Assembly: GCA_002405435.1 (NCBI GenBank)
Contig: DHLU01000127.1
Span: forward strand, 1 to 15,142
DNA length: 15,142 nt
Direction of reading: 5' to 3'
DNA from: Flavobacteriales bacterium UBA4660
GTDB taxonomy: Bacteria > Bacteroidota > Bacteroidia > Flavobacteriales_D > Sanyastnellaceae
Shown: positions 6,918 to 13,495 of the stretch, one piece after another
How the letters are laid out: each line of letters opens with the position of its first letter
Numbering within the stretch: the stretch's first letter is position 1
Position numbers and translations under genes: made by a program
The notes under the pieces: model-generated
Databases searched by the model: none
Told to the model about the DNA's origin: nothing
What the model saw: only the letters and a program-made list of their open reading frames with translations

Positions 6918-7841
6918 TCAGTCAAGACGGCTTGTGTATGCCGTCAGTTCCTTGAATACGTCTTCCAGCTTTTGTTCCTTCCTGGCCAGCGTGAGGATGG
7001 TCAACCCGCGGGCGGCGGCCAGGTTTGACAGGTCGGGCCTGATGTCGCGGTCGCCGCGGGCGTATACCTTCCAGCCCTGCTCGCCCGATTCTATCCTTAT
7101 TACCCCCTCAATTTCCATGAGCCATTGGGGCTCCACCGGTCCGCTGAACTCAATTTCCACCACCTGTTCCTGCCCAAACCGGCCGGACTTGAGCGCTGCG
7201 GTGGGTTCATCGGCCACAATACTTCCGCGGTTGATGATGATGGTGCGGCTGCAAAGCGCTTCTACTTCCTGCATGATGTGGGTGCTGAGCATCACCGTTT
7301 TTTCCCTGCCCAGCTCGGTGATGAGCGACCGAATCCCCACCAGTTGGTTGGGGTCAAGTCCGCTCGTGGGTTCATCGAGAATCAACACTTCAGGATCGTG
7401 AATCAACGCCTGGGCCAGTCCAACCCGCTGGCGGTAACCCTTGCTGAGGGCCTCAATCTTTTTGTGGGCCTCTACCCCCAGGCCTACGCGTTCGATCATC
7501 TCAGCCACCCGTCCGGCCGGACGTTTTATGCCGTTCATCTCCGCCGCGAAGGCGAGAAATTCCCTCACATACATATCGGTATAGAGCGGATTGTGTTCGG
7601 GCAGATAGCCAATGCTCCGCCGAACCTCCAACCCCTCTTTGTGCACATCGAACCCACACACCTCCACCTGACCCGCGCTCGGTGGAATATAGCAGGTGAT
7701 AATCTTCATCATGGTGCTCTTCCCTGCCCCATTCGGACCGAGAAACCCCACCACCTCGCCCTTTGCGATCGAAAATGAAACACTGCGCAGGGCCTGTTGG
7801 CTGCCGTAAAATTTATCTACAGACCGAACCTGGATAGACAT
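6918..7841 (-). CDS. gldA: ABC transporter ATP-binding protein, GldA type
   Basis: A cytosolic ATPase subunit of 307 aa. In gliding Bacteroidota, GldA with the membrane proteins GldF and GldG forms an ABC transporter linked to gliding motility; close homologues also occur in non-gliders. Visible motifs are Walker A GPNGAGKS (35-42), signature LSKGYRQ (132-138), Walker B VLILDEP (152-158) with SGLDPNQ following, and switch His188 (STHIMQE). The segment SIGYLPEHNPLYTDMYVREF around residues 76-95 is strongly GldA-like, and the C-terminal 80 or so residues form the usual accessory domain. The start at the ATG at 7841 matches the family beginning (MSIQVRSVDKFYGS) and has a perfect TAGATTTG 5 bp upstream; 42 extra upstream codons are not family-like. 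No permease gene is in the window. A perfect 6-bp hairpin (6926-6945) lies at its 3' end. Confidence 0.88.
   Translation of the reverse strand: MSIQVRSVDKFYGSQQALRSVSFSIAKGEVVGFLGPNGAGKSTMMKIITCYIPPSAGQVEVCGFDVHKEGLEVRRSIGYLPEHNPLYTDMYVREFLAFAAEMNGIKRPAGRVAEMIERVGLGVEAHKKIEALSKGYRQRVGLAQALIHDPEVLILDEPTSGLDPNQLVGIRSLITELGREKTVMLSTHIMQEVEALCSRTIIINRGSIVADEPTAALKSGRFGQEQVVEIEFSGPVEPQWLMEIEGVIRIESGEQGWKVYARGDRDIRPDLSNLAAARGLTILTLARKEQKLEDVFKELTAYTSRLD
6926..6945 (-). repeat. Hairpin at the 3' end of gldA
   Basis: GACGGC (6926-6931) and GCCGTC (6940-6945) form a perfect 6-bp stem with an 8-nt loop inside the last codons of gldA. No T-run follows on the minus strand, so a terminator role is uncertain. 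Confidence 0.3.
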
Positions 7842-7846
7842 GGTGT

Positions 7847-7854
7847 CAAATCTA
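7847..7854 (-). promoter_or_regulatory. Candidate -7 promoter element of gldA
   Basis: Minus-strand TAGATTTG is an exact match to TAnnTTTG and lies 5 bp before the gldA ATG. An eight-T run (minus strand) lies about 20 bp upstream, where a -33 TTG-type element would be expected. Confidence 0.6.
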
Positions 7855-7930
7855 CACGCAATGCAGGGCGCGAAAAAAAATAAGGCCTCCGACCCGAGAA
7901 ATTGTGCGCGGGTTTTACGCCGACATCCGT

Positions 7931-7938
7931 AAACTTTG
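7931..7938 (+). promoter_or_regulatory. Candidate -7 promoter element of rsgA
   Basis: AAACTTTG (preceded by T) is one base off TAnnTTTG and ends 4 bp before the rsgA ATG at 7943. It is divergent from the gldA promoter within a 101-bp spacer. Confidence 0.5.
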
Positions 7939-7942
7939 CCGC

Positions 7943-8866
7943 ATGAATGGCCTTGTGCTGAAAACAACGGGAAAGTATTACGAGGTGGAAGGCTCAGACG
8001 GGCAACGCTACCAATGCCAGGTGAGGGGAAAGCTGAGGTTAAAGAACAATGCTACGACCAATCCGGTTGCCGCGGGAGACAGGGTTGAGCTGGAGTTTCA
8101 GAACGGAGAGTATTTCATCGCGGACATTGCTCCGAGGAAAAACTATATTATTCGCAAGTCTGTAAATCTTTCAAAGGAGGCGAGCATTATCGCCGCCAAC
8201 ATCGACTGTGCCTACCTGCTGGTGACCATCACCGCTCCTGAAACACCGCCCGGCTTCATCGACCGTTTTCTGGTTACCGCCGAGGCCTATGGCATTCCTG
8301 CAGTGCTGCTATTCCACAAATTCGATCAATACAACCCGCAAGAACGAGCAGCAGCAGAGGCGCTGATCGCCATGTACCGGCAGACGGGCTATACCTGCCT
8401 GCAAACATCCGTCGTTTCCGGGGAAGGCATGGACAAACTGCGTTCACGGCTCACCGATAAGATCAGTTTATTCTCGGGCCAGTCGGGCGCGGGAAAATCG
8501 ACCCTGATTAACCAGCTTATTCCCGGACTTGCTCTTCGCACGGGTGAACTTTCTTCATGGAGCGACAAGGGCCAGCACACCACCACCTTCGCCGAGATGT
8601 TTCCTCTGCCCGGAGGGGGTTACCTGATTGACAGTCCTGGTATAAAGGGTTTCGGGTTGGTGGACATTCCCAAGGAAGAACTACACCATTACTTCATCGA
8701 GTTTTTCCGCCTGCTTCCCCAATGCAGGTTCTCAAACTGCAAACACCTCAACGAACCCGGTTGTGCGGTGCGGGAAGCGCTGTCTTCCGGGGCCGTTTCA
8801 GCTTCGCGCTACAAATCCTACTGCTCAATGATGGAGGATGAAGAGGGGCGGTCGTCATACCGCTGA
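7943..8866 (+). CDS. rsgA: Small ribosomal subunit biogenesis GTPase RsgA
   Basis: A circularly permuted GTPase of 307 aa that acts late in 30S subunit assembly. An N-terminal OB-fold (about 1-68) binds the ribosome. The G motifs come in the permuted order: G4 as HKFD (125-128), then G1 GQSGAGKS (179-186), G2 near TTTF (213-216) and G3 DSPG (230-233). The C-terminal zinc-binding domain keeps Cys261, Cys266, His268 and Cys274 (CRFSNCKHLNEPGC). The G4 motif has His where NKxD is usual. I chose the ATG at 7943 (MNGLVLKTTGKYYEV) because it gives the normal RsgA N-terminus and has a -7-like element 4 bp upstream; an earlier in-frame start at 7904 would only add the promoter sequence. The protein ends 51 bp before the thiamin riboswitch promoter area. 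Confidence 0.96.
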   Translation: MNGLVLKTTGKYYEVEGSDGQRYQCQVRGKLRLKNNATTNPVAAGDRVELEFQNGEYFIADIAPRKNYIIRKSVNLSKEASIIAANIDCAYLLVTITAPETPPGFIDRFLVTAEAYGIPAVLLFHKFDQYNPQERAAAEALIAMYRQTGYTCLQTSVVSGEGMDKLRSRLTDKISLFSGQSGAGKSTLINQLIPGLALRTGELSSWSDKGQHTTTFAEMFPLPGGGYLIDSPGIKGFGLVDIPKEELHHYFIEFFRLLPQCRFSNCKHLNEPGCAVREALSSGAVSASRYKSYCSMMEDEEGRSSYR

Positions 8867-8871
8867 AACCG

Positions 8872-8905
8872 TTTCGGGTGCCTAGCCCCGGCTGGTATAT
8901 CTTCG
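8872..8905 (+). promoter_or_regulatory. Candidate promoter of the riboswitch-receptor transcript
   Basis: TATCTTCG (8898-8905) fits the -7 element used across this window, and TTTCG (8872-8876) lies 21 bp upstream as a possible -33 element. Initiation about 6 bp downstream (near 8911) would fall exactly at the first base of the riboswitch P1 helix, which supports the call. Confidence 0.5.
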
Positions 8906-8911
8906 CAACGT

Positions 8912-9013
8912 CTTTTCTGGGGTGCCGGGCAATCCGGCTGAGATGATACCCTTTGCGGCCGGTTCGTTAACCCGGCTGCAGGAACCTGGGCAGGTCATGC
9001 TGCCAAGGGAAAC
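8912..9013 (+). ncRNA. TPP riboswitch (THI-box)
   Basis: The conserved aptamer is readable in order: GGGGTGCC (8919-8926), GGCTGAGAT (8936-8944) then ACCC (8948-8951), GAACCTG (8982-8988), and AAGGGAA (9005-9011). P1 can form between TTTTCT (8913-8918) and GGGAAA (9007-9012). P5 is GGCAG (8989-8993) with CTGCC (9000-9004) around a 6-nt loop. P4 is CCT with AGG. The optional extra helix of the P3 arm is present, GCGGCCGG with CCCGGCTGC around 8956-8979. In known examples this RNA binds thiamin diphosphate and shuts off thiamin synthesis or uptake genes. Here it lies directly upstream of a TonB-dependent receptor. No thi biosynthesis gene is in the window. Confidence 0.95.
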
Positions 9014-9040
9014 GCGGTGGCGGCCATGTGGCCGTTTCTT
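9009..9040 (+). terminator. Expression platform of the TPP riboswitch (terminator-like hairpin)
   Basis: CGGCC (9021-9025) and GGCCG (9030-9034) form a stem with an ATGT loop, extendable by two G-T pairs, followed by TTTCTT (9035-9040). In addition GAAACG (9009-9014), whose first bases belong to the 3' strand of P1, is the exact complement of CGTTTC (9033-9038). Pairing of those two would break P1 and the terminator's T tract, a plausible antiterminator. The ligand-bound aptamer would then allow termination. Folding was done by eye only. Confidence 0.5.
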
Positions 9041-9082
9041 CGTGTGGTACTTCACGGCTCCCCGGGCGAGACACATGAAGCC

Positions 9083-11701
9083 ATGCATACACTCTACTTT
9101 CTCTGGTTAACCCTGTTGGAATCACAGGCCATGGCGGTTGGATTGAGCGGCCGCATTGTTGCCGACCTGCCGCCCGATATCACCGCTGCCGTTACCTGCA
9201 CGCAATCCGATTACCGCAGTACTGCAATCACCCGTGAGGACTTCGAGTTTGCGGGTTTGGCACCGGGAACCTGCCGCCTGACCGTCGTTTGCGTCGGCTA
9301 CCGGCAACTCGACACCACACTGAAACTGCCGCTGACACAGGCACTGGAGCTTGTGCTGGAGAAAAACCTGCGCACCTATGGGGAGGCCATGATTGTGGAG
9401 GCCACGCGCGCAGGGAATGATGCGCCGTATGCCATCACCGAACTTGAAAGCGCAGACATTGCACAGTACAACAACGGAACCGACATTCCCTTTGTGCTGC
9501 GCTATACACCCTCGGCGAGTGTCACCTCAGATGCAGGCAACGGCATAGGCTATACCGGATTGTGGCTGAGGGGCACCGACGGCACCCGCATTCAGGTCAG
9601 CCTCAACGGGGTGCCCCTCAACGACCCGGAGAGCCAGCAGACCTTTTTTGTAAACATGCCCGACCTCAGTTCCTCCGCTGACCGCATTCAGATTCAGCGC
9701 GGAATAGGATCTACCGCACTCGGGGCCGGTTCCTTTGGCGGGGCCGTGCGCGTTGAAACCACATCGGGCCCTACCGAGGCCTACGCAGCCTCCACCCACG
9801 GGGCTGGCAGTTTCGGTACATTTCGCAACACCCTGCAGTTGGGCAGCGGCCTGCTGAACGACCGCTGGGTAACGGAATGCCGGGTCTCCGATATACGCAG
9901 CGAGGGTTATGTAGACCGGGCATCGGCACGGCTGCAGTCGGCCATGCTCACCCAGACCCTGTACCTGGCCAATACCACCCTGCGCGGACTTTACACCATC
10001 GGACAAGAGCGCACCTACCAGGCCTGGTATGGCACGCCCGTTTCCCGCCTGGCGGATGATACCGCAGGCATGGTGACGCATGCATTCAATAACGGATTTT
10101 CGCAGGAACAACTCGAAAACCTGCTTAGCAGCGGACGGACCTACAATTTTTACGAATACGAAAATGAAGTGGACCAGTACCGCCAGCAACACGCCCAACT
10201 CATGCTCACCCATCGGTGGACCGACAACCTCAGCAGCAGTGCCACCATTCACTACACACATGGCCAGGGTTACTTCGAGCAATGGCGCGGGATGCAGGAA
10301 TTGTCAGCGATGGGACTGTCCGCTGTACCCATAGCCTCCGGTCAGGTATGGTCAGACAGTGTGGATGAAAACGGCTTGCCTGTCAGTGGAGCTTTTGCCT
10401 CACTGTTTGGGCCCGATGCGTCACTCAGTTTTGTGCCGCTAACCGATGCGCAGGGCCAGGTGATTACCGACTCCCTGGGTCAGACCCTGCTGCAGGCCCG
10501 GGCCGACTATACCGCGACAGACCTTGTCAGGCGAAGGTGGCTCAACAACCACTTCCTGTTTTTCACCGGCAGCGTAAAATACACCGGCCGTTACCTGACG
10601 CTCACGGCGGGCGTTTCCGCTTCACGCTACCGCGGTGAGCACTTCGGAGAACTTGTGCACATGGCGCAATGGGGTGCGCTGGAACCAGGCCACCGCTACT
10701 ACCAGGGCCATGGCTGGAAGCTTGATGATTCGGGTTTTTTGCGCATGCACTGGGTGCAATCACGCTGGCAATGGTCAGGAGAAATTCAGCTGCGCCGCGT
10801 AAACTACCGCACCCAGGGCACAGACAACGACCTGCAGACCTATGGTGTGCGAGACGACATGGTGTTTGTCAATCCGAGGCTCGGGGTTCGGCACATCCTG
10901 GGCAGCACTTCAGCCGTTTACGGGTCATTGGCATGGGCAGGACATGAACCCAACCGCAACGACTATATCGATGCCCCGGAGGGCAGTTTTCCGAAGCCGG
11001 AATACATGCTGAACCTGGAGATGGGTTATGAATATGAAACGGAGGCGTCCCAGTTTACCGCCAACCTCTATGCGATGTATTACCGCGACCAACTCGTGCC
11101 TGACGGCTCGCTCAATGATGTTGGCGCGGTGCTCAGAATGAATGTACCTGAAAGCTACCGGTTGGGTATAGAGCTGAGCGGGCGGCAACGCATCGCAGCG
11201 CACTGGAGTGCTTTCGGCAACCTGACCCTGAGCGATAACCGCATTACCGATTTCAGGCAGATCCTCTATGACTACACCGATGGTTTTGCGCTGCTCACCA
11301 TTCCACACCGCAACACCCATATCAGCTTTTCTCCGGCCGTATTGGCTTCGGGCGGCATTCAAATCCACCTGCCCACCCGGGGTACCGCTCATGCGTGGCG
11401 TGCGTGGGTGCAGGCCAGGTACACCGGAAGGCAGTTTCTCGACAATACGTCAGACCGGGAAAAGAGCATTCCTGCCTATGCAGTGGCCGATACCGGCATA
11501 GAATCCATCTGGACCCGGCCCGGCGGCAGCCGCATTGCCTTGCGTATGGAAGTATTGAACGCCCTCAACAACCTCTATGTGGCCAACGGGTATACGTATT
11601 CCTATATCATGGGAGAGAAAATTACCGAGCGATTTTACTACCCCCAGGCCACGCGGCATTTTATGCTTCAGCTGTCGGTATCCCTGGGTGCGGCGCAGTA
11701 G
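9083..11701 (+). CDS. TonB-dependent outer-membrane receptor, probable thiamin (or related compound) importer
   Basis: An 872-aa outer-membrane receptor. The ATG at 9083 gives a short signal peptide (MHTLYFLWLTLL up to about residue 18), unusual in lacking Lys/Arg before the hydrophobic core. A carboxypeptidase-regulatory-like beta domain follows (about 19-95: LSGRIVADL, GTCRLTVVCVGY). The plug domain is at about 105-228, with LRGTDGTRIQVSLNGVPLND and IQRGIGSTALGAGSFGGAV. The rest is a 22-strand-type barrel ending FMLQLSVSL, with aromatic and hydrophobic residues alternating at the terminus. A longer open frame from a GTG at 9017 begins inside the riboswitch expression platform and was rejected. 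The TPP riboswitch just upstream predicts repression when thiamin diphosphate is plentiful, so thiamin, TPP or a precursor is the likely substrate. No SusD-type partner follows; the next gene is convergent 13 bp away. Confidence 0.9.
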   Translation: MHTLYFLWLTLLESQAMAVGLSGRIVADLPPDITAAVTCTQSDYRSTAITREDFEFAGLAPGTCRLTVVCVGYRQLDTTLKLPLTQALELVLEKNLRTYGEAMIVEATRAGNDAPYAITELESADIAQYNNGTDIPFVLRYTPSASVTSDAGNGIGYTGLWLRGTDGTRIQVSLNGVPLNDPESQQTFFVNMPDLSSSADRIQIQRGIGSTALGAGSFGGAVRVETTSGPTEAYAASTHGAGSFGTFRNTLQLGSGLLNDRWVTECRVSDIRSEGYVDRASARLQSAMLTQTLYLANTTLRGLYTIGQERTYQAWYGTPVSRLADDTAGMVTHAFNNGFSQEQLENLLSSGRTYNFYEYENEVDQYRQQHAQLMLTHRWTDNLSSSATIHYTHGQGYFEQWRGMQELSAMGLSAVPIASGQVWSDSVDENGLPVSGAFASLFGPDASLSFVPLTDAQGQVITDSLGQTLLQARADYTATDLVRRRWLNNHFLFFTGSVKYTGRYLTLTAGVSASRYRGEHFGELVHMAQWGALEPGHRYYQGHGWKLDDSGFLRMHWVQSRWQWSGEIQLRRVNYRTQGTDNDLQTYGVRDDMVFVNPRLGVRHILGSTSAVYGSLAWAGHEPNRNDYIDAPEGSFPKPEYMLNLEMGYEYETEASQFTANLYAMYYRDQLVPDGSLNDVGAVLRMNVPESYRLGIELSGRQRIAAHWSAFGNLTLSDNRITDFRQILYDYTDGFALLTIPHRNTHISFSPAVLASGGIQIHLPTRGTAHAWRAWVQARYTGRQFLDNTSDREKSIPAYAVADTGIESIWTRPGGSRIALRMEVLNALNNLYVANGYTYSYIMGEKITERFYYPQATRHFMLQLSVSLGAAQ

Positions 11702-11714
11702 CCGCAGGCGAACT

Positions 11715-12467
11715 TCAGCGCCCGGTAAAAGCGTCTTTCGCTCCGGCCATGGCAAAGAGCAATTCGGGTTCATCTTCGAAGGCAGTGCCCACTACCACCA
11801 CGTCGGCACCGGCAACGAAGGCAGCGGCGGCCTGCACCTCAGTGCGAATACCACCGCCTACGATGAGCGGTGTTTTCACCGCGTGGCGCACGGCAGCAAT
11901 CATTTCTCCCGAAATCGGCACCGATGCGCCGCTGCCCGCATCGAGGTAAATGGTAGACAGGCCGAGCATTTCTCCGGCCATAGCGGTAACCGCAGCAATT
12001 TCGGGTTTGTCTGCTGGCACAGGCACTGTCTGGGAAATGTAAGAGGCCGCCGTAGGCTTGCCGCCGTCGATGAGAAGGTAGCCCGTTGAGATCACCTCCA
12101 TACCGGAGTCGCGCAGCGCAGGGGCTGCAGCTACGTGCTGGCCAATGAGCAGGTCGGCGTTGCGCCCGGATATGAGGGAGAGAAAAAGCAAGGCATCGGC
12201 ATGTGGATCAACCTGAGAGGCTGATCCGGGAAAAAGCACTACCGGCAACCTGGAGAGGGCCTTCACCTCGCGCACGCAACTATGGAAATTACTTTCCACC
12301 AGAAGGCTTCCGCCCACGAAGATAAAATCGGCACCGGCTGCGTTCACCAGGTCGAGCGTGCGACGCAGCGCATCCGGATCTGTGCAGTGGTCGGGATCAA
12401 GCAGTACCGCAAGCGCTTTCCGCCTGCGCTCCTGAAGCGCCCTGAACCGGCTGAAGATTTTTCTCAT
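11715..12467 (-). CDS. Geranylgeranylglyceryl-phosphate synthase family protein
   Basis: A 250-aa TIM-barrel prenyltransferase of the PcrB/GGGPS family, which joins a polyprenyl diphosphate to sn-glycerol-1-phosphate. In archaea this makes the first ether bond of membrane lipids; some Bacteroidota also carry the enzyme. Motifs are LLDPDH (22-27), FVGGSLLVE (50-58), LFPGSASQ (78-85), STGYLLIDGG (127-136), YLDAGSGAS (174-182), IVGGGIR (202-208) and VVGTAFE (226-232, phosphate-binding end of the barrel). The long insert and the C-terminus resemble the bacterial (group II) type rather than Bacillus PcrB. The start at the ATG at 12467 (MRKIFSRFRALQ) has TATCTTCG 4 bp upstream. It sits 28 bp downstream of an alpha/beta hydrolase gene on the same strand. 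Prenyl chain length cannot be read from the sequence. Confidence 0.9.
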   Translation of the reverse strand: MRKIFSRFRALQERRRKALAVLLDPDHCTDPDALRRTLDLVNAAGADFIFVGGSLLVESNFHSCVREVKALSRLPVVLFPGSASQVDPHADALLFLSLISGRNADLLIGQHVAAAPALRDSGMEVISTGYLLIDGGKPTAASYISQTVPVPADKPEIAAVTAMAGEMLGLSTIYLDAGSGASVPISGEMIAAVRHAVKTPLIVGGGIRTEVQAAAAFVAGADVVVVGTAFEDEPELLFAMAGAKDAFTGR

Positions 12468-12471
12468 GGTG

Positions 12472-12479
12472 CGAAGATA
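12472..12479 (-). promoter_or_regulatory. Candidate -7 promoter element of the GGGP synthase gene
   Basis: Minus-strand TATCTTCG lies exactly 4 bp before the ATG at 12467, inside the 28-bp spacer after the hydrolase gene. This suggests the synthase has its own promoter in addition to any read-through. Confidence 0.5.
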
Positions 12480-12495
12480 CATTGACCGCAATACA

Positions 12496-13335
12496 TCAGT
12501 TTGGCTGCGGGCACCATGCCCGGTGTGCCAGCAGCCATGCCGCAGTTTCATTGACAAGCAAGCGGTGCCCAAGGGGCGCCTCGAGCAAAAAACGGCGGTG
12601 TCGGAGCACACCGGCAATGCGGTCTGCCATTACCGGCGGAATGAGTTTGTCGTATTGTCCGAATACCGCCCGGAAACCGATGCCGTACTGCGACAGCAGA
12701 GGCAGCCAGTCATCGGGGCGCAGGTGAATCTTTCTGTGGAGCGTCCACACTGCATAGACCTGCCAGCGCAGTTCCCTGCTCGAAAGCTGTCCGAGCGCAA
12801 TGCGCCCCACGTTTGGTGAGAGCAGCCTGAGCGCAATCAGCGCCTTCACCAGCCGCAACGCGAGCAACGGATGGTCGACCATAAACCTGCCCAGCCGCCG
12901 ACCAGCAAGGGTCATGGCAAAAAGACGGTAAAACGGGTGGATGAACAGGCCATCGGTGGCCATGAGCAACAGAGAACTGACGCGATGCGGCCGCCGCGCC
13001 ACATAGGCCATGGCCAAACGTCCGCCCAGGCTGTAGCCGACCAGATGCACTTTATCCGCGGGCACGCTGTCGAGCACGGCATCGAGCATTGCACACCAGG
13101 TATCGATACCAGGAGGTGAAGAAACCACCCTGTCAGCGGGAAAAACGCTGTTGCCATGCTGGAGCAGGTTGAGTGCTACCAGCGACTGACCGTGAGAGAG
13201 CAGCGGTATAAAAACCTCAAAATCAAGCGCAGAGCGACCGAATCCGTGCAAGCAAAGAACAATTTCCCCACCCACGCCCCAGCGGAAATACTCAAAGCGG
13301 GACTCACCGACAGTCAGGAGGGTACGCACCGGCAT
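12496..13335 (-). CDS. Alpha/beta hydrolase (substrate unknown; MenH-like motifs)
   Basis: A 279-aa alpha/beta-hydrolase-fold protein. It has LHGFGRS (29-35, oxyanion region), the nucleophile elbow GYSLGG with Ser102 (100-105), Asp229 (FGQYDKLIP) and His257 (LGHRLL), so the catalytic triad looks complete. The segment [13 protein letters not shown] resembles MenH (SHCHC synthase), including the Tyr before the Ser. The protein is longer than E. coli MenH and has a basic, Leu/Arg-rich lid (about 136-195), so MenH is only a possibility. I started it at the ATG at 13335 ([10 protein letters not shown]), which has TTCCTTTG 4 bp upstream; a TTG nine codons earlier is the alternative. It lies divergent from dnaK (160 bp) and 28 bp upstream of the GGGP synthase gene. 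Generic esterase or lipase activity is equally compatible. Confidence 0.82.
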   Translation of the reverse strand: MPVRTLLTVGESRFEYFRWGVGGEIVLCLHGFGRSALDFEVFIPLLSHGQSLVALNLLQHGNSVFPADRVVSSPPGIDTWCAMLDAVLDSVPADKVHLVGYSLGGRLAMAYVARRPHRVSSLLLMATDGLFIHPFYRLFAMTLAGRRLGRFMVDHPLLALRLVKALIALRLLSPNVGRIALGQLSSRELRWQVYAVWTLHRKIHLRPDDWLPLLSQYGIGFRAVFGQYDKLIPPVMADRIAGVLRHRRFLLEAPLGHRLLVNETAAWLLAHRAWCPQPN

Positions 13336-13339
13336 GGGA

Positions 13340-13347
13340 CAAAGGAA
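13340..13347 (-). promoter_or_regulatory. Candidate -7 promoter element of the alpha/beta hydrolase gene
   Basis: Minus-strand TTCCTTTG is one base off TAnnTTTG and lies 4 bp before the ATG at 13335. Confidence 0.45.
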
Positions 13348-13368
13348 CAACAGGAGGTTCAAATGGCA

Positions 13369-13430
13369 GTCTGAAAGTCACTTTGGTCAGACCCGGACCG
13401 ATGATACTGACACAATTTCACCTTTGTCAG
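13369..13430. promoter_or_regulatory. Two related inverted repeats in the hydrolase-dnaK spacer
   Basis: The first repeat is GTCTGA (13369-13374), a 12-bp spacer and TCAGAC (13387-13392). The second is CTGACA (13407-13412), a 12-bp spacer and TGTCAG (13425-13430). All four arms contain the core TCAG or its complement, and the two centres are 38 bp apart. Each is a perfect 6-bp palindrome arm pair with identical geometry, which suggests binding sites of one dimeric regulator acting on dnaK, the hydrolase gene, or both. They do not match the CIRCE/HrcA operator. Confidence 0.5.
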
Positions 13431-13457
13431 ATGCCTTTTCCGATGGCACTATGATTG
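13423..13457 (+). promoter_or_regulatory. Candidate dnaK promoter
   Basis: TTTG (13423-13426), which overlaps the right arm of the second inverted repeat, and TATGATTG (13450-13457, one base off TAnnTTTG) are separated by 23 bp, slightly long for the Bacteroidota promoter. Transcription would start near 13462, leaving an A/T-rich leader of about 35 nt before dnaK. Confidence 0.35.
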
Positions 13458-13495
13458 AGAGGCCGGCGCTACCAATATTTAACATAACAAACATT

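Noticed and set aside
8870..8895. Possible terminator after rsgA (CGGG and CCCG segments)
   Set aside because: The pairing is short and imperfect and no T-run follows; the stretch is better explained as promoter.
8919..8951. Cobalamin riboswitch, considered because a TonB-dependent receptor follows
   Set aside because: The blocks CTGAGAT, ACCC, GAACCTG and AGGGAA are those of the TPP aptamer; the B12-box is absent.
9017..9082. Longer start (GTG at 9017) for the TonB-dependent receptor
   Set aside because: It lies inside the riboswitch expression platform, and the added residues separate the signal peptide from the N-terminus.
9527..10282. Long open frame antisense to the TonB-dependent receptor
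   Set aside because: Composition is a mirror of the receptor's codon bias, with no recognisable domain or promoter; a shadow frame.
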